From NCBI RefSeq assembly GCF_003635165.1, contig NZ_ML058608.1, positions 248,001 through 312,000 on the forward strand: 64,000 bases of DNA, written 5' to 3'. The notes under the pieces were generated by a model. The model worked only from the letters and a program-made list of their open reading frames with translations, was not told the DNA's origin and searched no databases. Numbering within the stretch: position 1 is the stretch's first letter; each line of letters opens with the position of its first letter. This document shows, piece after piece, positions 44,010 through 55,200 of the stretch. This DNA comes from Burkholderia sp. Nafp2/4-1b (GTDB taxonomy: Bacteria; Pseudomonadota; Gammaproteobacteria; Burkholderiales; Burkholderiaceae). A program made the position numbers and the translations under genes.

Positions 44010-45425
44010 TTACTTGCTGATCTGCGCGCCGACGCCGAAGTACGGTGCCGACGACGTGCCCGTGATCGCCGACGTCGACGTGACGCCACCGTTCACCGTG
44101 CCCTGGATCAGCGCCGCATACAGGCCGCCCGTCGCGATCACGACGCCCGATGCCGACGGGTAGGTCGCACCGCTGGCCGGCGTTGTCGTCGTGTTCAGCA
44201 GGCCCGGCGTTGCCTGGCCGTAGTCGAGCGTGAAGCCGTCTTCTTCAGCCTGCGTGGTCGGGTTGATGAACGACGCGTTGCCGCCGCGGATCAGTGCAGC
44301 CGTGTACTTGAAGTTCGAGTCCGCGCCCGCGTAGCCGCCGTCGATGGCACCCGACTGGATCGCGGTCGCCTTGCCGAGCACCGCGATGCCCGATTCGTCG
44401 TCGACTTGCGCGTCGGTGTGCAGCGGCGGCGTGCCGAGGTTCACGTAACCCGTGCGCACGATCACCGGCACCGTCGCGCCGTTGAGCTGGCCGATCACCA
44501 TGTGCGCGGTCGCCGACTTGCCGGTCGCGCCGACGATCGGCAGCGACGTCTGCGGCAGGATCTGCGGTGCCTGCGTGCTGTTGAGGTAGCCACCGCTTGC
44601 GTTCGCCGCCCACGGATTGCCCGTCGTCTGGCAGCTCCCGGAGCTCGACGTGCACGCGCCGTTCGCGTCGAACGTCTCGCTCGAGTTGATGCCCTTCGTC
44701 GCGTAGTTGCCCGACGGCACGAGGTGGTAGATCAGCGCGTTGTACGTGCCGGGCAGCTTCGACAGATCGGTCGTCGTGTTCGCGAAGCCGAGGAACGGAT
44801 AGAAATCGAAGTGACGGTTCGGCACCTGGCCGACGTTCTGGATCACGCCCGGGATGATCGTGAGCCCGTCGTACTGCACCGTCGCGCCCGGAATGCCGCC
44901 ACCCGCGACGCCCATGCCGACCAGCAGCATCGGCGGGTTCGCCCGGTTGAAGTCGGCGGCCGTCGAATAGGTCGAGCCGTTCGGGGCCGTGCCCGAACCC
45001 GGCGTGAGGACGAATGCGCAGCGCGTCTGTTCCGCGGTCGGCAGCGTGCCGGTCGGCGGATGGATGACCCTGCCGGTGATCGTGGTGCCGGCGCGGCTCG
45101 GCGTGACCGTGCCGGTCGCGAGCGGAATCGGCGACTCGAGCCACTTGAGCGTGTAGGTCATCGCGACCGCGTCGATGTTGACGCTGACGATCTCGCCGCT
45201 ACCGGCGCCGCCGAGGTACGTGCTCTTCACGATGTCGGCGTCGGCCGGACACAGTGCGCCGTTGACGGGCTGCGACGGCGGCGGCCCTTGCGTGCCGCAG
45301 CTCGATCCGGAACATTGAGGCGCGTTGATCGGCGCGGGCGCGCCGCCGTCTCCCCCACCACAGGCAATCAGGAAAGGGGCGATGGCAAAGGCCGTTGCCA
45401 CCCCCTTCGATAAGGCGTGCGACAT
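44010..45425 (-). CDS. DUF2957 lipoprotein (copy A)
   Basis: A 471-residue paralogue of the downstream gene, with a lipobox (FLIACGGG; Cys near residue 22) after a signal sequence. Shared segments include YLGGAGSGEIVSVNIDAVAM, LATGTVTPSRAG and VGMGVAGGGIPG. It is the first gene of the operon: it has the TTGACA promoter and palindrome upstream and its GGAGACAG ribosome binding site pairs with the sRNA. A 164-bp gap separates the two paralogues. Confidence 0.85.
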   Translation of the reverse strand: MSHALSKGVATAFAIAPFLIACGGGDGGAPAPINAPQCSGSSCGTQGPPPSQPVNGALCPADADIVKSTYLGGAGSGEIVSVNIDAVAMTYTLKWLESPIPLATGTVTPSRAGTTITGRVIHPPTGTLPTAEQTRCAFVLTPGSGTAPNGSTYSTAADFNRANPPMLLVGMGVAGGGIPGATVQYDGLTIIPGVIQNVGQVPNRHFDFYPFLGFANTTTDLSKLPGTYNALIYHLVPSGNYATKGINSSETFDANGACTSSSGSCQTTGNPWAANASGGYLNSTQAPQILPQTSLPIVGATGKSATAHMVIGQLNGATVPVIVRTGYVNLGTPPLHTDAQVDDESGIAVLGKATAIQSGAIDGGYAGADSNFKYTAALIRGGNASFINPTTQAEEDGFTLDYGQATPGLLNTTTTPASGATYPSASGVVIATGGLYAALIQGTVNGGVTSTSAITGTSSAPYFGVGAQISK

Positions 45426-45458
45426 GCCGCTGTCTCCAATCGTTTAATTGTGCGAGCT

Positions 45459-45513
45459 AATGTCGCTGCCCGGATTTTTGCTGTCAATTGATGAACTCGT
45501 CTAAAAAAGACGA
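45459..45513 (-). promoter_or_regulatory. Promoter and hairpin operator of the DUF2957-ompW operon
   Basis: On the minus strand, -35 TTGACA (45487-45482) and -10 GACATT (45464-45459), 17 bp apart. TCGTCT-AAAAA-AGACGA at 45497-45513 is a perfect inverted repeat placed just upstream of the -35, where an activator would bind. Confidence 0.6.
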
Positions 45514-45807
45514 TTGAAACAATGCGCACGTCATGGGTCCTTTCCCGATGAGGCTTTCGGTAAGAATTAAAACGCGAGATGGGCGCTAGAGGGCTGCCGA
45601 AGTGGGGCGACTGCCACGCACGGACGGCCCTGCAGGCCCTCCCGCGTATAACGGCAGCGTTTAAAGCGGCGGTATCCGGTTTATCCCTATTCGGGATTGA
45701 CTGGAGAGAGGAGGCGAAATTAATTCACCAGTAATCGCGCAACGGAAAGCTTGTAAATATTTGTAAATGCACGAACCGGATTTTTTATATTGCCAGAAAT
45801 GGGTAAA
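45514..45807. other. Gene-free stretch between DUF2957 operon and argC
   Basis: No gene supported. It includes an AT-rich part with a 10-bp near-perfect direct repeat, TTGTAAATAT and TTGTAAATGC at 45751-45770. No clear promoter or RNA structure is visible apart from the argC terminator beyond it. Confidence 0.5.
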
Positions 45808-45833
45808 TAAAAAGCCGGCCAGCGGCCGGCTTT
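45808..45833 (-). terminator. Rho-independent terminator of argC
   Basis: On the minus strand AAAGCCGGCC-GCT-GGCCGGCTTT then TTATTTACC; 20 bp past the argC stop. Confidence 0.88.
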
Positions 45834-45852
45834 GCATCGCATGCAAGCGGAG

Positions 45853-46803
45853 TCAGCGCTTGAGGCCTGCATCCTCGGCGGCGCCGATGTTCAGGTTCAT
45901 GCACTGGATCGCGGCGCCCGACGCACCCTTGCCCAAGTTGTCGAGACGCGCGACCGTGACGAAGCGCTCTTCGTTGCCGAACACGAACAGGTCGACGCGG
46001 TTCGTGTCGTTGTTCGCCTGCACGTCGAAGAAGCCGCTGTCGAGATTCGCGTCCGCGTTGAACGGCGCGACGCGCACGAACGGTTCGTCCGCGTAGTACT
46101 CGGCGAACACGCGCTGCACGTCCTGCGGCGTCGCGCGCTTCGCGAGCTGCTCGGGCGAGAAGTAGGTCGTCACGGCGAGGCCCTTCAGGAACGGCCCGAC
46201 GATCGGCGTGAAGATCGGTGCGTGCGCGAGGCCTGTGTGCGCGGCCATTTCCGGCAGGTGCTTGTGCGCCAGCGCGAGCGCATACGGACGCGGGCTCGCG
46301 AGCTTGCCGCCCGGCGCCGCGCTTTCGTATTCGGCGATCATCGACTTGCCGCCGCCGCTGTAGCCGGTGATCGAGTAGCTGTGCGCGGCGAAGGTCGGCG
46401 CGACGATGCCCGCATCGACGAGCGGACGCATCGCGAGCACGAATGCCGACGCGTGGCAGCCCGGCACCGCGATGCGCTTCGACGTGCGAATCTTTTCGCG
46501 CTGCGCGCGGGTCAGTTCCGGCAGGCCGTACGCCCAGTCGGCGTTCGTGCGGAACGCGGTGCTCGCGTCGATCAGCGTCGTGTTCGGGTTCTCGACCAGC
46601 GATGCCGATTCGCGCGATGCGACGTCCGGCAGGCACAGGAACGTGACGTCCGACGCGTTGATCAGGCGGCGGCGCTCGTCGACGTCCTTGCGCTTCGCTT
46701 CATCGATGCGCAGGATCTCGATGTCGTTACGCGCCGACAGGTATTCGAAGATCTTGAGGCCGGTCGTACCTTCCTGGCCGTCGACAAAAACTTTGGTGCT
46801 CAT
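45853..46803 (-). CDS. argC: N-acetyl-gamma-glutamyl-phosphate reductase (short type)
   Basis: A 316-residue NADPH-dependent enzyme of arginine synthesis, of the type 2 (about 310-residue) ArgC. N terminus [20 protein letters not shown] is the cofactor-binding motif; catalytic Cys lies in [11 protein letters not shown], with [14 protein letters not shown] and [10 protein letters not shown] after it. No other arg genes are adjacent. It has a good terminator and its own upstream gap. Confidence 0.93.
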   Translation of the reverse strand: MSTKVFVDGQEGTTGLKIFEYLSARNDIEILRIDEAKRKDVDERRRLINASDVTFLCLPDVASRESASLVENPNTTLIDASTAFRTNADWAYGLPELTRAQREKIRTSKRIAVPGCHASAFVLAMRPLVDAGIVAPTFAAHSYSITGYSGGGKSMIAEYESAAPGGKLASPRPYALALAHKHLPEMAAHTGLAHAPIFTPIVGPFLKGLAVTTYFSPEQLAKRATPQDVQRVFAEYYADEPFVRVAPFNADANLDSGFFDVQANNDTNRVDLFVFGNEERFVTVARLDNLGKGASGAAIQCMNLNIGAAEDAGLKR

Positions 46804-46891
46804 TTCGCTCTCACTGATTGAAACGGGAGCCGCGGCGCCCTGAAACCGCCATTTTAAGACGTCATCCGGCGGGCCTGCACCGCACGGGGCG

Positions 46892-46918
46892 AAAAAAGAC
46901 GGCCCGCGGGCCGTCTTG
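46892..46918 (-). terminator. Rho-independent terminator of the WrbA-like gene
   Basis: On the minus strand AAGACGGCCC-GCGGGCCGTCTT followed by TTTT; a near-perfect palindrome 52 bp beyond the stop codon. Confidence 0.85.
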
Positions 46919-46969
46919 TGTCCCTTTGACGCGCGTCGGCCCCGCGGGCGGGCGGCCCGGCGCGCGCGT

Positions 46970-47542
46970 TCAGCGGCCGCCTGCCAGCCAGCGTGCCGTC
47001 GCTTCGGCGACGCGCCGGCCGAACGCCTTCGCGGTCTCGAGGTCGCCGGGCAGCGGGCCCTCGTCGGGCGTCGCGTCCGCCGGCGACTGCGCGAGCAGGC
47101 CCGTGAAGCCGCCGACGTAGTTGATGTCGTTGCGCGTGGCCGCCTTCGAGTTGGCCGGCATCATGCCCGTGCCGACCCACACCATCCCATGTTGCATCGC
47201 CAGCGTGACGAAATACTGAATCGTCGAGAACTTGTCGCCGTTCATCGTCGCCGAGTTCGTGAAGCCCGCGGCGATCTTGTCCTTCCACTTCTGCGTGAAC
47301 CACGGTTTCGACGTGGCATCGGCGAACTGCTTGAACTGCGCGGACGGTCCGCCCATGTAGGTCGGCGCGCCGAAGACGATCGCGTCCGCCGCGTCGAGCG
47401 CGGCCCAGCCCGCGTCGTCGAGTTCGCCGACGGCGATCAGCCGGGCGGTGGCGCCGGTGTCCTGCGCGCCCGCGTGGACGGCTTCGGCCAGTTTTTGAGT
47501 GTGACCGTAGCCGCTGTGATAGACGATGACGATGTTCGACAT
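46970..47542 (-). CDS. WrbA-like NAD(P)H:quinone oxidoreductase / flavodoxin-fold protein
   Basis: A 190-residue flavodoxin-like protein. FMN-binding loops: [36 protein letters not shown] and GTGMMP...[15 protein letters not shown]. The size and the FMN phosphate loop fit the WrbA/NQO1-type quinone reductases. ATG 47542 is the family start; upstream frame open but Arg-rich. Expected to reduce quinones by two electrons. Confidence 0.9.
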   Translation of the reverse strand: MSNIVIVYHSGYGHTQKLAEAVHAGAQDTGATARLIAVGELDDAGWAALDAADAIVFGAPTYMGGPSAQFKQFADATSKPWFTQKWKDKIAAGFTNSATMNGDKFSTIQYFVTLAMQHGMVWVGTGMMPANSKAATRNDINYVGGFTGLLAQSPADATPDEGPLPGDLETAKAFGRRVAEATARWLAGGR

Positions 47543-47750
47543 GAAGCGTTCTCCGGAAGGGGGCGAAACGGCGGGCGCCGCGGCCTGCCGCGTCACGCGC
47601 CGCTGTCGGGCGGCGCGACGGATGCGCGGCGGGATGCCGCGACCAGTGCAGCGCAGTCTAGCAAGCTGAAGTGACGGGAGAAAAGCGCGCGGGCGGCGCA
47701 CGGAAATTCGAGAGGCGCGGGCAATCGCGGGTGCGGACGAAATTCCCGCA

Positions 47751-47810
47751 CCGACCCGCACCGACCTCCGCCGACGCGCACCGACCCATGCCGACCCATG
47801 CCGACCCGCG
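47751..47810. repeat. 10-bp minisatellite at the PEBP gene end
   Basis: Six head-to-tail units of 10 bp beginning CCGAC: CCGACCCGCA, CCGACCTCCG, CCGACGCGCA, CCGACCCATG, CCGACCCATG, CCGACCCGCG. The array ends 5 bp from the PEBP stop codon. Confidence 0.88.
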
Positions 47811-47815
47811 CCCGC

Positions 47816-48421
47816 CTATTGCCCGTAAGTGACCATGAGCGTCGCCGTGCCGATCGTCAGCGTGCCGATCTCGTGCTCGAACATCGGAGCCGGGCGCCCT
47901 TGCGCGACGCGCAGCTCGGTGCCCTTCAGCGCATACACGGTGATCACGTAGCGGTGCGGCTTGCCGGGCGGCGGGCACGGGCCGCCGTAGCCGTCGATGC
48001 CGAAGTCGTTGCGCGCCTCGCTCGCGCCGATGCGCCGCAGGAAGCCCGATGCACTGGCGTCGGCCGGCAGGCTCGTGACGCTCGCCGGGATGCCGGCGAC
48101 GGCCCAGTGCCACCAGCCGTGTCCCGGCGCGTCGGGATCGAAGATCGTGACGGCATAGTTGCGCGTGCCGGGCGGCGGATTGCGCCAGGTGAGCTGCGGC
48201 GAGCGGTTCTCGCCCTTGCAGTCGCCGCGGTCGAACACGTTCGCGGCGCCGACGCGCCCGCCGGGCTTCAACTGATCGCTCGACAGGGTGAACGGACCTT
48301 CCGCGCGTGCGGGCACGGCAGCGAGCGCGGCACTCGCGGCGGCGATGCAGAGCAGGGCGGCGAAGAACGGAGACGGACGACCCGGTGGCGCAGGCGAAGT
48401 GATCCGGCGATCCACACGCAT
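47816..48421 (-). CDS. YbhB/YbcL-type PEBP family protein, secreted
   Basis: A 201-residue protein with a signal peptide (cleaved near ARAE) and the phosphatidylethanolamine-binding protein fold. Motifs NRSPQLTWRNPPPGTRNYAV, FDPDAPGHGWWHW and GYGGPCPPPGKPHRY form the ligand pocket (DPDxP and GxHW). The bacterial YbhB/YbcL group is of unsettled function. It stands alone with a minisatellite just past its stop. Confidence 0.9.
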   Translation of the reverse strand: MRVDRRITSPAPPGRPSPFFAALLCIAAASAALAAVPARAEGPFTLSSDQLKPGGRVGAANVFDRGDCKGENRSPQLTWRNPPPGTRNYAVTIFDPDAPGHGWWHWAVAGIPASVTSLPADASASGFLRRIGASEARNDFGIDGYGGPCPPPGKPHRYVITVYALKGTELRVAQGRPAPMFEHEIGTLTIGTATLMVTYGQ

Positions 48422-48601
48422 ATGGCGCTTCTCCCGTCACGTGGGCCGGACCGATGCTCCCGGCGTTGTTGGCGTTGTGCGTTGCCCGCGCAGCTGATGG
48501 CGACGATGGATCAAGTCTAGCATTAGGGTTCGATGAACGATGCATGCCGCGGCCCGAGATTCGGCCACGATCCGGCCCGGCGCCGATTCCGCTCGACGGA
48601 C

Positions 48602-48638
48602 GAAAAAAAACCGCTCGCGATGAAGCGAGCGGTTTTTT
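48602..48638 (-). terminator. Rho-independent terminator of pyrE
   Basis: On the minus strand AAAAAACCGCTCGC-TTCATC-GCGAGCGGTTTTTTTT. The symmetrical A/T runs make it bidirectional. It lies 35 bp past the pyrE stop. Confidence 0.93.
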
Positions 48639-48672
48639 CAGCCAGCGTGCCGGCCCGGGAGCCGGCGTGGCG

Positions 48673-49359
48673 TCATTCCTTCGGGGACGTTGCGCCGCCG
48701 TGCGCGGCCGACCACTCGGCCGGTGCGTGCAGGAACTTTTCGACTTCGTCGAGCGTCTTGGTTTCGAAGTAGCCCGACGCCTTCGCGACGCGCAGCACGT
48801 CCCACCAGGTCGCGAGCGCGTGCAGGTCGACGTCGATGTCCTTCAGAACCGACACGCTTTCCTTGAAGATGTTGTAGTGGAACAGCACGAAGCAGTGGTT
48901 CACCGTCGCGCCGGCGGTGCGCAGCGCATTGACGAAGTTGATCTTGCTGCGGCTGTCGGTCGTCAGGTCTTCCACCAGCAGCACGCGCGAGCCTTCTTCC
49001 AGATGACCCTCGATCTGCGCGTTGCGGCCGAAACCCTTCGGCTTTTTGCGCACGTACTGCATCGGCACCATCATGCGGTCCGCGAGCCATGCCGCGAACG
49101 GAATACCGGCTGTCTCGCCGCCCGCCACCGAGTCGATCTGCTCGAAGCCGACGTCGCGCATGATCGTCGTTTCCGCCATTTCCATCAGCGCACGGCGCAC
49201 GCGCGGATACGAGATCAGCTTGCGGCAGTCGATGTAGACGGGGCTTGCCCAGCCGGACGTGAAGATGAACGGTTTTTCGGCGTTGAAGTGCACCGCCTGC
49301 ACTTCGAGCAGGATTTTGGCGGTCGTATCCGAGATCGACTGACGATCGTAGCCTGTCAT
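48673..49359 (-). CDS. pyrE: Orotate phosphoribosyltransferase
   Basis: A 228-residue enzyme making OMP from orotate and PRPP in pyrimidine synthesis. Seen: [38 protein letters not shown] with the PRPP-binding [12 protein letters not shown], and [13 protein letters not shown]. The ATG at 49359 is spaced 6 bases from AAGGA; an ATG at 49365 lies too close to it. The N terminus MTGYDRQ matches Burkholderia proteins as I recall them. Confidence 0.94.
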   Translation of the reverse strand: MTGYDRQSISDTTAKILLEVQAVHFNAEKPFIFTSGWASPVYIDCRKLISYPRVRRALMEMAETTIMRDVGFEQIDSVAGGETAGIPFAAWLADRMMVPMQYVRKKPKGFGRNAQIEGHLEEGSRVLLVEDLTTDSRSKINFVNALRTAGATVNHCFVLFHYNIFKESVSVLKDIDVDLHALATWWDVLRVAKASGYFETKTLDEVEKFLHAPAEWSAAHGGATSPKE

Positions 49360-49841
49360 GGGCATTCCTTGGGTGATGAGCGAAGAGCGGGCGCGGGCCC
49401 GGTGGCGCAGCAAGGGGAACCTGCCCGAAGGGCCGGGGTGCGATTCGGGGTGCGATTGGCGGGCCAATCGGTCCAATCGCATCGCTGCGCGCGTAGCCGG
49501 CTATTTTACCCGATTCAGGCCGGTTTTCGGCGGAATTCGCGCAGGTTCGCCGCGCCGCTCGCCACCGGCGAAACAAACGGGGCGCGACCAGCCCGACGCC
49601 GATGCCGAGGATGCGGCGCTGCACCAACGTAGGTCATTTAGGGGGTGTACACTAGGCGACCCTTAGAAATCGTTCAGTACTTTGTACTTTCCTCTTGCCA
49701 CCCGCCAAGGTTCGATGGCGTGCCGACCCGGCGCGTCGCGTGCCGTCTCGCAGTCGACCATCCCCTCGATTCAAGCAGATGCGGCCCAAGGTGCTGTGTA
49801 CTGAACCGTCAAAAATTTCGCATGTCTCTCGCAGGTCAATC
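49360..49841. other. Intergenic region between pyrE and maeB
   Basis: 482 bp between divergent genes, without a supported gene. AT content rises from 49620. A TACACT at 49648-49653 is a possible -10 for maeB, and AGTAC-TTT-GTACT at 49676-49688 is a perfect small palindrome. In-frame extension upstream of maeB is open but has no ribosome binding site. Confidence 0.5.
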
Positions 49842-52112
49842 ATGGACGAACAACTGAAGCAGGCCGCACTCGCTTATCACCTGAACCCGAAACCCGGCAA
49901 GATTTCGGTCACCCCGACCAAGCCGCTGTCGAACCAGCTCGATCTGTCGCTCGCGTATTCGCCGGGCGTCGCCGCCGCGTGCGAGGCGATCCACGCGGAT
50001 CCGCTCGACGCGCAGAAGTACACGTCGCGCGGCAACCTCGTCGGCGTCATCACGAACGGCACGGCCGTGCTCGGTCTCGGCAACATCGGCCCGCTGGCCG
50101 CCAAGCCGGTGATGGAAGGCAAGGGCTGCCTGTTCAAGAAGTTCGCCGGCATCGACGTGTTCGACATCGAACTGTCGGAGTCCGACCCCGACAAGCTCGT
50201 CGAGGCGATCGCGATGCTCGAGCCGACGCTCGGCGGCATCAATCTCGAGGACATCAAGGCGCCGGAATGCTTCTACATCGAGCAGAAGCTGCGCGAGCGC
50301 ATGAAGATCCCCGTCTTCCACGATGACCAGCACGGCACCGCGATCATCGCGTCGGCCGCGATCCTGAACGGCCTGAAGGTCGTCGGCAAGAAGCTGTCCG
50401 AAGTGAAGCTCGTGTGTTCGGGCGCGGGCGCGGCCGCGATCGCGTGTCTGGACCTGCTGGTGAACCTCGGCCTCACGAAGTCGAACATCCTCGTCGCCGA
50501 TTCGAAGGGCGTGATCTACGAAGGGCGCGGCAACCTCGATCCGTCGAAGCAGCGCTATGCGGCGAGCACCGACGCACGCACGCTCGCCGACGCGATCGTC
50601 GGGGCGGACGTGTTCCTCGGCTGCTCGAGCGCGGGCGTGCTGAAGCAGGACATGGTCAAGACGATGGGCAACCGCCCGCTGATCCTGGCGCTCGCGAACC
50701 CGGAACCGGAAATCCGCCCGGAAGACGCGAAGGCCGTGCGTCCGGACGCGATCGTCGCGACCGGCCGTTCGGACTACCCGAACCAGGTCAACAACGTGCT
50801 GTGCTTCCCGTTCATCTTCCGCGGCGCGCTCGACGTCGGCGCGACGACGATCACGGAAGAAATGAAGCTCGCATGCGTGCGCGCGATCGCCGAGCTCGCC
50901 CAGGAAACCGACCAGAGCGAGGAAGTCGCGAAGGCGTATGAAGGCCACTCGCTCGAGTTCGGGCCGGACTACCTGATCCCGAAGCCGTTCGACCCGCGCC
51001 TGATCATCAAGATCGCGCCGGCCGTCGCGCAAGCCGCGATGGATTCGGGCGTCGCCACGCGCCCGATTCAGGACATGGACGCGTACCGCGAGCAGCTCGG
51101 CGCGACCGTCTACCGCACCGGCATGGTGATGCGTCCGGTGTTCGCGACCGCGAAGAAGCAGGAAGCGCGCATCGTGTTCGCCGAGGGCGAAGACGAGCGC
51201 GTGCTGCGTGCCGCGCAATTCGTGCTGCAGGAAAAGATCGCGAAGCCGATCATCATCGGCCGTCCGTCGGTCGTCGAGATGCGCCTGCAGAAGATCGGCT
51301 CGAAGCTGACGGCCGGTGTCGATTTCGAGATCGTGAATCCGGAAGACGACACGCGCTATCACCGCTACTGGCAGGCGTACCACGAGATCGGCGCGCGCGA
51401 CGGCGTCACGCCGGAAGTCGCGAAGGCCGCGCTGCGCAAGTTCAACACGCTGATCGGCGCGATGCTCGTGCACCTGGGCGATGCGGACGGGATGATCTGC
51501 GGGATGATCGACACGTACCACACGCACCTGAAGTTCATCGAGCAGGTGCTGGGCCGTGCGAAGGGCGCCGAGCACTATGCGGCGATGAACCTGCTGATGC
51601 TGCCGGGCCGCAACCTGTTCCTGTGCGACACGTACGTGAACGAACTGCCGAGCGCCGAGCAGCTCGCCGACATGACGATCCAGGCTGCCGCCGAGATCGA
51701 GCGCTTCGGCATCACGCCGAAGGCCGCGCTGCTGTCGAATTCGAACTTCGGCAGCGCGCCGTCGGCGTCGTCGCGCCGCATGGCCGAGGCCCGCAAGCTG
51801 ATCAGCGAGCGCGCACCGAACCTCGAAGTCGACGGCGAAATGCACGGCGACGCGGCGCTGTCCGAAGCGGTCCGCAAGGCCGCGTTCCCGGGCACGACGC
51901 TGTCGGGCGAAGCGAACCTGCTGATCATGCCGAACGTCGAAGCGGCGAACATCGCGTACAACCTGCTGAAGATGGTCGGCGGCGAAGGCGTGACGGTCGG
52001 CCCGTTCCTGCTCGGCGCGGCGAAGCCGGTCCACATCCTGACGCCGGCTGCCACCGTGCGCCGGATCATCAACATGACGGCAGTGGCCGCCGCGAACGCG
52101 AACACGAAGTAA
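49842..52112 (+). CDS. maeB: NADP-dependent malic enzyme with C-terminal PTA-like domain
   Basis: A 756-residue protein, the usual MaeB length. The N-terminal malic enzyme domain (about 1-410) has [32 protein letters not shown], the metal-binding [11 protein letters not shown] and the NADP-binding [16 protein letters not shown]. The C-terminal domain (about 430-756) is a phosphotransacetylase homologue, in these proteins regulatory rather than catalytic. It decarboxylates malate to pyruvate and NADPH. The ATG at 49842 follows GCAGG and matches the family start [13 protein letters not shown]. Confidence 0.96.
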   Translation: MDEQLKQAALAYHLNPKPGKISVTPTKPLSNQLDLSLAYSPGVAAACEAIHADPLDAQKYTSRGNLVGVITNGTAVLGLGNIGPLAAKPVMEGKGCLFKKFAGIDVFDIELSESDPDKLVEAIAMLEPTLGGINLEDIKAPECFYIEQKLRERMKIPVFHDDQHGTAIIASAAILNGLKVVGKKLSEVKLVCSGAGAAAIACLDLLVNLGLTKSNILVADSKGVIYEGRGNLDPSKQRYAASTDARTLADAIVGADVFLGCSSAGVLKQDMVKTMGNRPLILALANPEPEIRPEDAKAVRPDAIVATGRSDYPNQVNNVLCFPFIFRGALDVGATTITEEMKLACVRAIAELAQETDQSEEVAKAYEGHSLEFGPDYLIPKPFDPRLIIKIAPAVAQAAMDSGVATRPIQDMDAYREQLGATVYRTGMVMRPVFATAKKQEARIVFAEGEDERVLRAAQFVLQEKIAKPIIIGRPSVVEMRLQKIGSKLTAGVDFEIVNPEDDTRYHRYWQAYHEIGARDGVTPEVAKAALRKFNTLIGAMLVHLGDADGMICGMIDTYHTHLKFIEQVLGRAKGAEHYAAMNLLMLPGRNLFLCDTYVNELPSAEQLADMTIQAAAEIERFGITPKAALLSNSNFGSAPSASSRRMAEARKLISERAPNLEVDGEMHGDAALSEAVRKAAFPGTTLSGEANLLIMPNVEAANIAYNLLKMVGGEGVTVGPFLLGAAKPVHILTPAATVRRIINMTAVAAANANTK

Positions 52113-52163
52113 CTCAGCGTCCCGCGTGTGCCGCGCGTGCCGTGTTTAGCGCGCGGCACAAGG

Positions 52164-52200
52164 AAAAACGCCACGGAACCTGCGTTCCGTGGCGTTTTTT
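52164..52200 (+). terminator. Rho-independent terminator of maeB
   Basis: AAAAACGCCACGGAA-CCTGCG-TTCCGTGGCGTTTTTT; the A-run makes it work also for iorAB on the minus strand. Confidence 0.95.
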
Positions 52201-52272
52201 CATTACGGGCCGGCCTGTCTGCATTGCCATGCGGCGGCGGGCGTCCCGACCACGAGCGCCCGCCGAGCACCG

Positions 52273-55200
52273 TTACGCGACCTGCTGGCGCGACTGCCCG
52301 CCCGTCGGCGAACGCCACTGCGCGAGCAGCGTGTCCCACTTCACGCGCACCGCACGCAGGTTGTTCTCCTTCACGTGGCCGTAACCGCGAATGCCGTCCG
52401 GCAGCGCCGCGAGCTCGAGCGCGAGCGGGCGATTGCTCGCGTTCAGCTTGGTCAGCACTTCGCCGATCAGCGCTTCATACTCGCCGATCAGTGCGCGCTC
52501 GGTGCGCCGTTCCGCGGTGCGGCCGAACGGATCGAGCCCCGTGCCGCGCAGGAACTTCGCCTTCGCGAGCAACCGGAACGCCGACAGCATCCACGGGCCG
52601 TACGCCTTCTTCACGAGATGCCCGTGCGCATCCGTCTTCGCGAACAGCGGCGGCGCGAGGTGGAATTTCAGCTTCCAGTCGCCTTCGAACTGCGACGACA
52701 GCCGTGCGACGAACGCCGGGTCGGACTGCAGCCGCGCGACCTCGTATTCGTCCTTGTACGCCATCAGCTTGAACAGGTTGCGCGCGACCGCCTCGGTCAG
52801 CGGCTCCTGCACCGCTTCACCGTGCGCCAGTGCGCGTTCGGCTGCCCGCACCTTGTCGACGAAGGCCGCATAGCGCGATGCATACGCGGCGTTCTGGTAC
52901 GCGGTGAGGAAATCCACGCGCTTCGCGATCAGTGCGTCGACCGCCTTCGTCGTGTGCAGCGCGATCACCGTGGCGCCCGGTGCGGGGCGTGCATCGCCGG
53001 CCGCGGCCTGCTTCACGCTCGCGAGGTCGTGCGCGGCGCGGCGGCCCCAGTCGAACGCCGCACGGTTCTTCTCGACCGACACCGCGTTCAGTTCGATCGC
53101 GCGTTCGAGCGACGCGAGCGTCAGCGGCAGCCAGCCTTTCTGCCATGCGTAGCCGAGCACGAACGGGTTCGTGTAGATCGCATCGCCGAGCAGCGCGACC
53201 GCGAACCGGTTCGCGTCGATGAAGTCGACGGATTCACCCGCCGCCGCGCGGATGTCGTTCTCGGCCGACAGGCCCGGGAACGCCCAGTTCGGGTTCTTGA
53301 TGAACTCGGCGGTCGGCGTCTGCGCGCTGTTGACGACCACGCGCGTCGTGTCGTGCCGCATCCGCGACGTGCATTCGTCGCCGGCCGTGACGATCGCGTC
53401 GCAGCCGATCACCAGGTCGGCTTCGCCCATCGCGATCCGCGTCGCATGGATGTCGGTCGGCGCGTGCGAGATCTGCACGTGGCTCATCACGGCGCCGCCC
53501 TTCTGCGCGAGGCCCGTGACGTCGAGCACGGTCACGCCCTTGTTCTCCAGGTGCGCGGCCATCCCGAGCAGCGCGCCGATCGTGACGACGCCCGTGCCGC
53601 CGACGCCCGTGACGAGCACGCCGTACGCACGGTCGATCGCCGGTAGCGTCGGCTCCGGAATCGGCGGCAGCGCACCGCCGTCGACCGACACGGCCTTCGG
53701 CTTCTTCAACTGGCCGCCTTCGACCGTGACGAAGCTCGGGCAGAAGCCCTTCACGCACGAGAAGTCCTTGTTGCAGCTCGACTGGTTGATCTGGCGTTTC
53801 GTGCCGAATTCGGTCTCGAGCGGCTCGACCGACAGGCAGTTCGACTGCACCGAGCAGTCGCCGCAGCCTTCGCACACCGCTTCGTTGATCACCACGCGCT
53901 TGGCCGGATCCGGATACGTACCGCGCTTGCGGCGACGACGCTTCTCCGTCGCGCACGTCTGGTCGTAGATCAGGATCGTCGTGCCTTCGATCTCGCGCAG
54001 CTCGCGCTGCACGTCGTCGAGCTGGTCGCGGTGATGGATCGTCACGCCCGGCGCGAGCAGCGCCTGCTGGCCGTCGTACTTCTCCGGCTCGTCGGTGACG
54101 ATCACGATCTTCTTCGCGCCTTCGGACGCGAGCTGGTGCGTGATCTGCGGCACCGTCAGCACGCCGTCGACCGGCTGGCCGCCCGTCATCGCGACCGCGT
54201 CGTTGTAGAGGATCTTGTAGGTGATGTTCGCCTTCGACGAGATCGCCGCGCGCACCGCCAGCAGGCCCGAGTGGAAATAGGTGCCGTCGCCGAGGTTCGC
54301 GAACACGTGCTTCTCGTCGGTGAACGGCGCCTGGCCGATCCACGGCACGCCTTCGCCGCCCATCTGGCTGAAGGTGCTCGTGCTGCGGTCCATCCACACC
54401 GTCATGTAGTGGCAGCCGATCCCGGCGATCGCGCGCGAGCCTTCCGGCACGTTGGTCGACGTGTTGTGCGGGCAGCCCGAGCAGAACCACGGCTTGCGCT
54501 CGGTCTGCACGTGCGGCTTCGCGAGCGCCATTTCCTTCGCGTTGATCACCGCGAGCCGCGCGGCGATGCGCGCGCGCACGTCGGACGGCAGCTCGAACTT
54601 GTCGAGACGCGTCGCGATCGCCTTTGCGATGATCGCCGGCGACAGCTCGTAGTGCGCGGGCAGCAGCCAGTTGCCCATCGGCACCGACCATTCGCCGCCG
54701 GCGCCGTCCTTCTCGTCGAACTTGCCGAACACGCGCGGGCGCTGCGCATCGGGCCAGTTGTACAGCTCTTCCTTGATCGCGTATTCGAGGATCTGGCGCT
54801 TTTCCTCGACCACCAGGATTTCGTCGAGGCCGCGCGCGAATGCCTGCGCGCCTTGTGCTTCGAGCGGCCATACGCAGCCGACCTTGTACAGCCGGATACC
54901 GATCCGCGCGCAGGTTTCGTCGTCGAGGCCGAGGTCGGTCAGCGCCTGCCGCACGTCGAGGTACGCCTTGCCGCCCGTCATGATCCCGAAGCGCGCATTC
55001 GGCGAGTCGATCTCGATCCGGTCCAGCTTGTTCGCGCGCACGTAAGCGAGCGCCGCATACCACTTGTAGTCGAGCAGCCGCGCTTCCTGCACGAGCGGCG
55101 GGTCGGGCCAGCGGATGTTCAGGCCGCCTTCCGGCAGGATGAAGTCGGTCGGCAGCACGATCTCGGTGCGATGCGGGTCGATGTCGACCGATGCCGACGA

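Noticed and set aside
49695..49841. N-terminal extension of malic enzyme
   Set aside because: Open frame but Arg/Pro-rich and without ribosome binding site; family start MDEQLKQ is at 49842.
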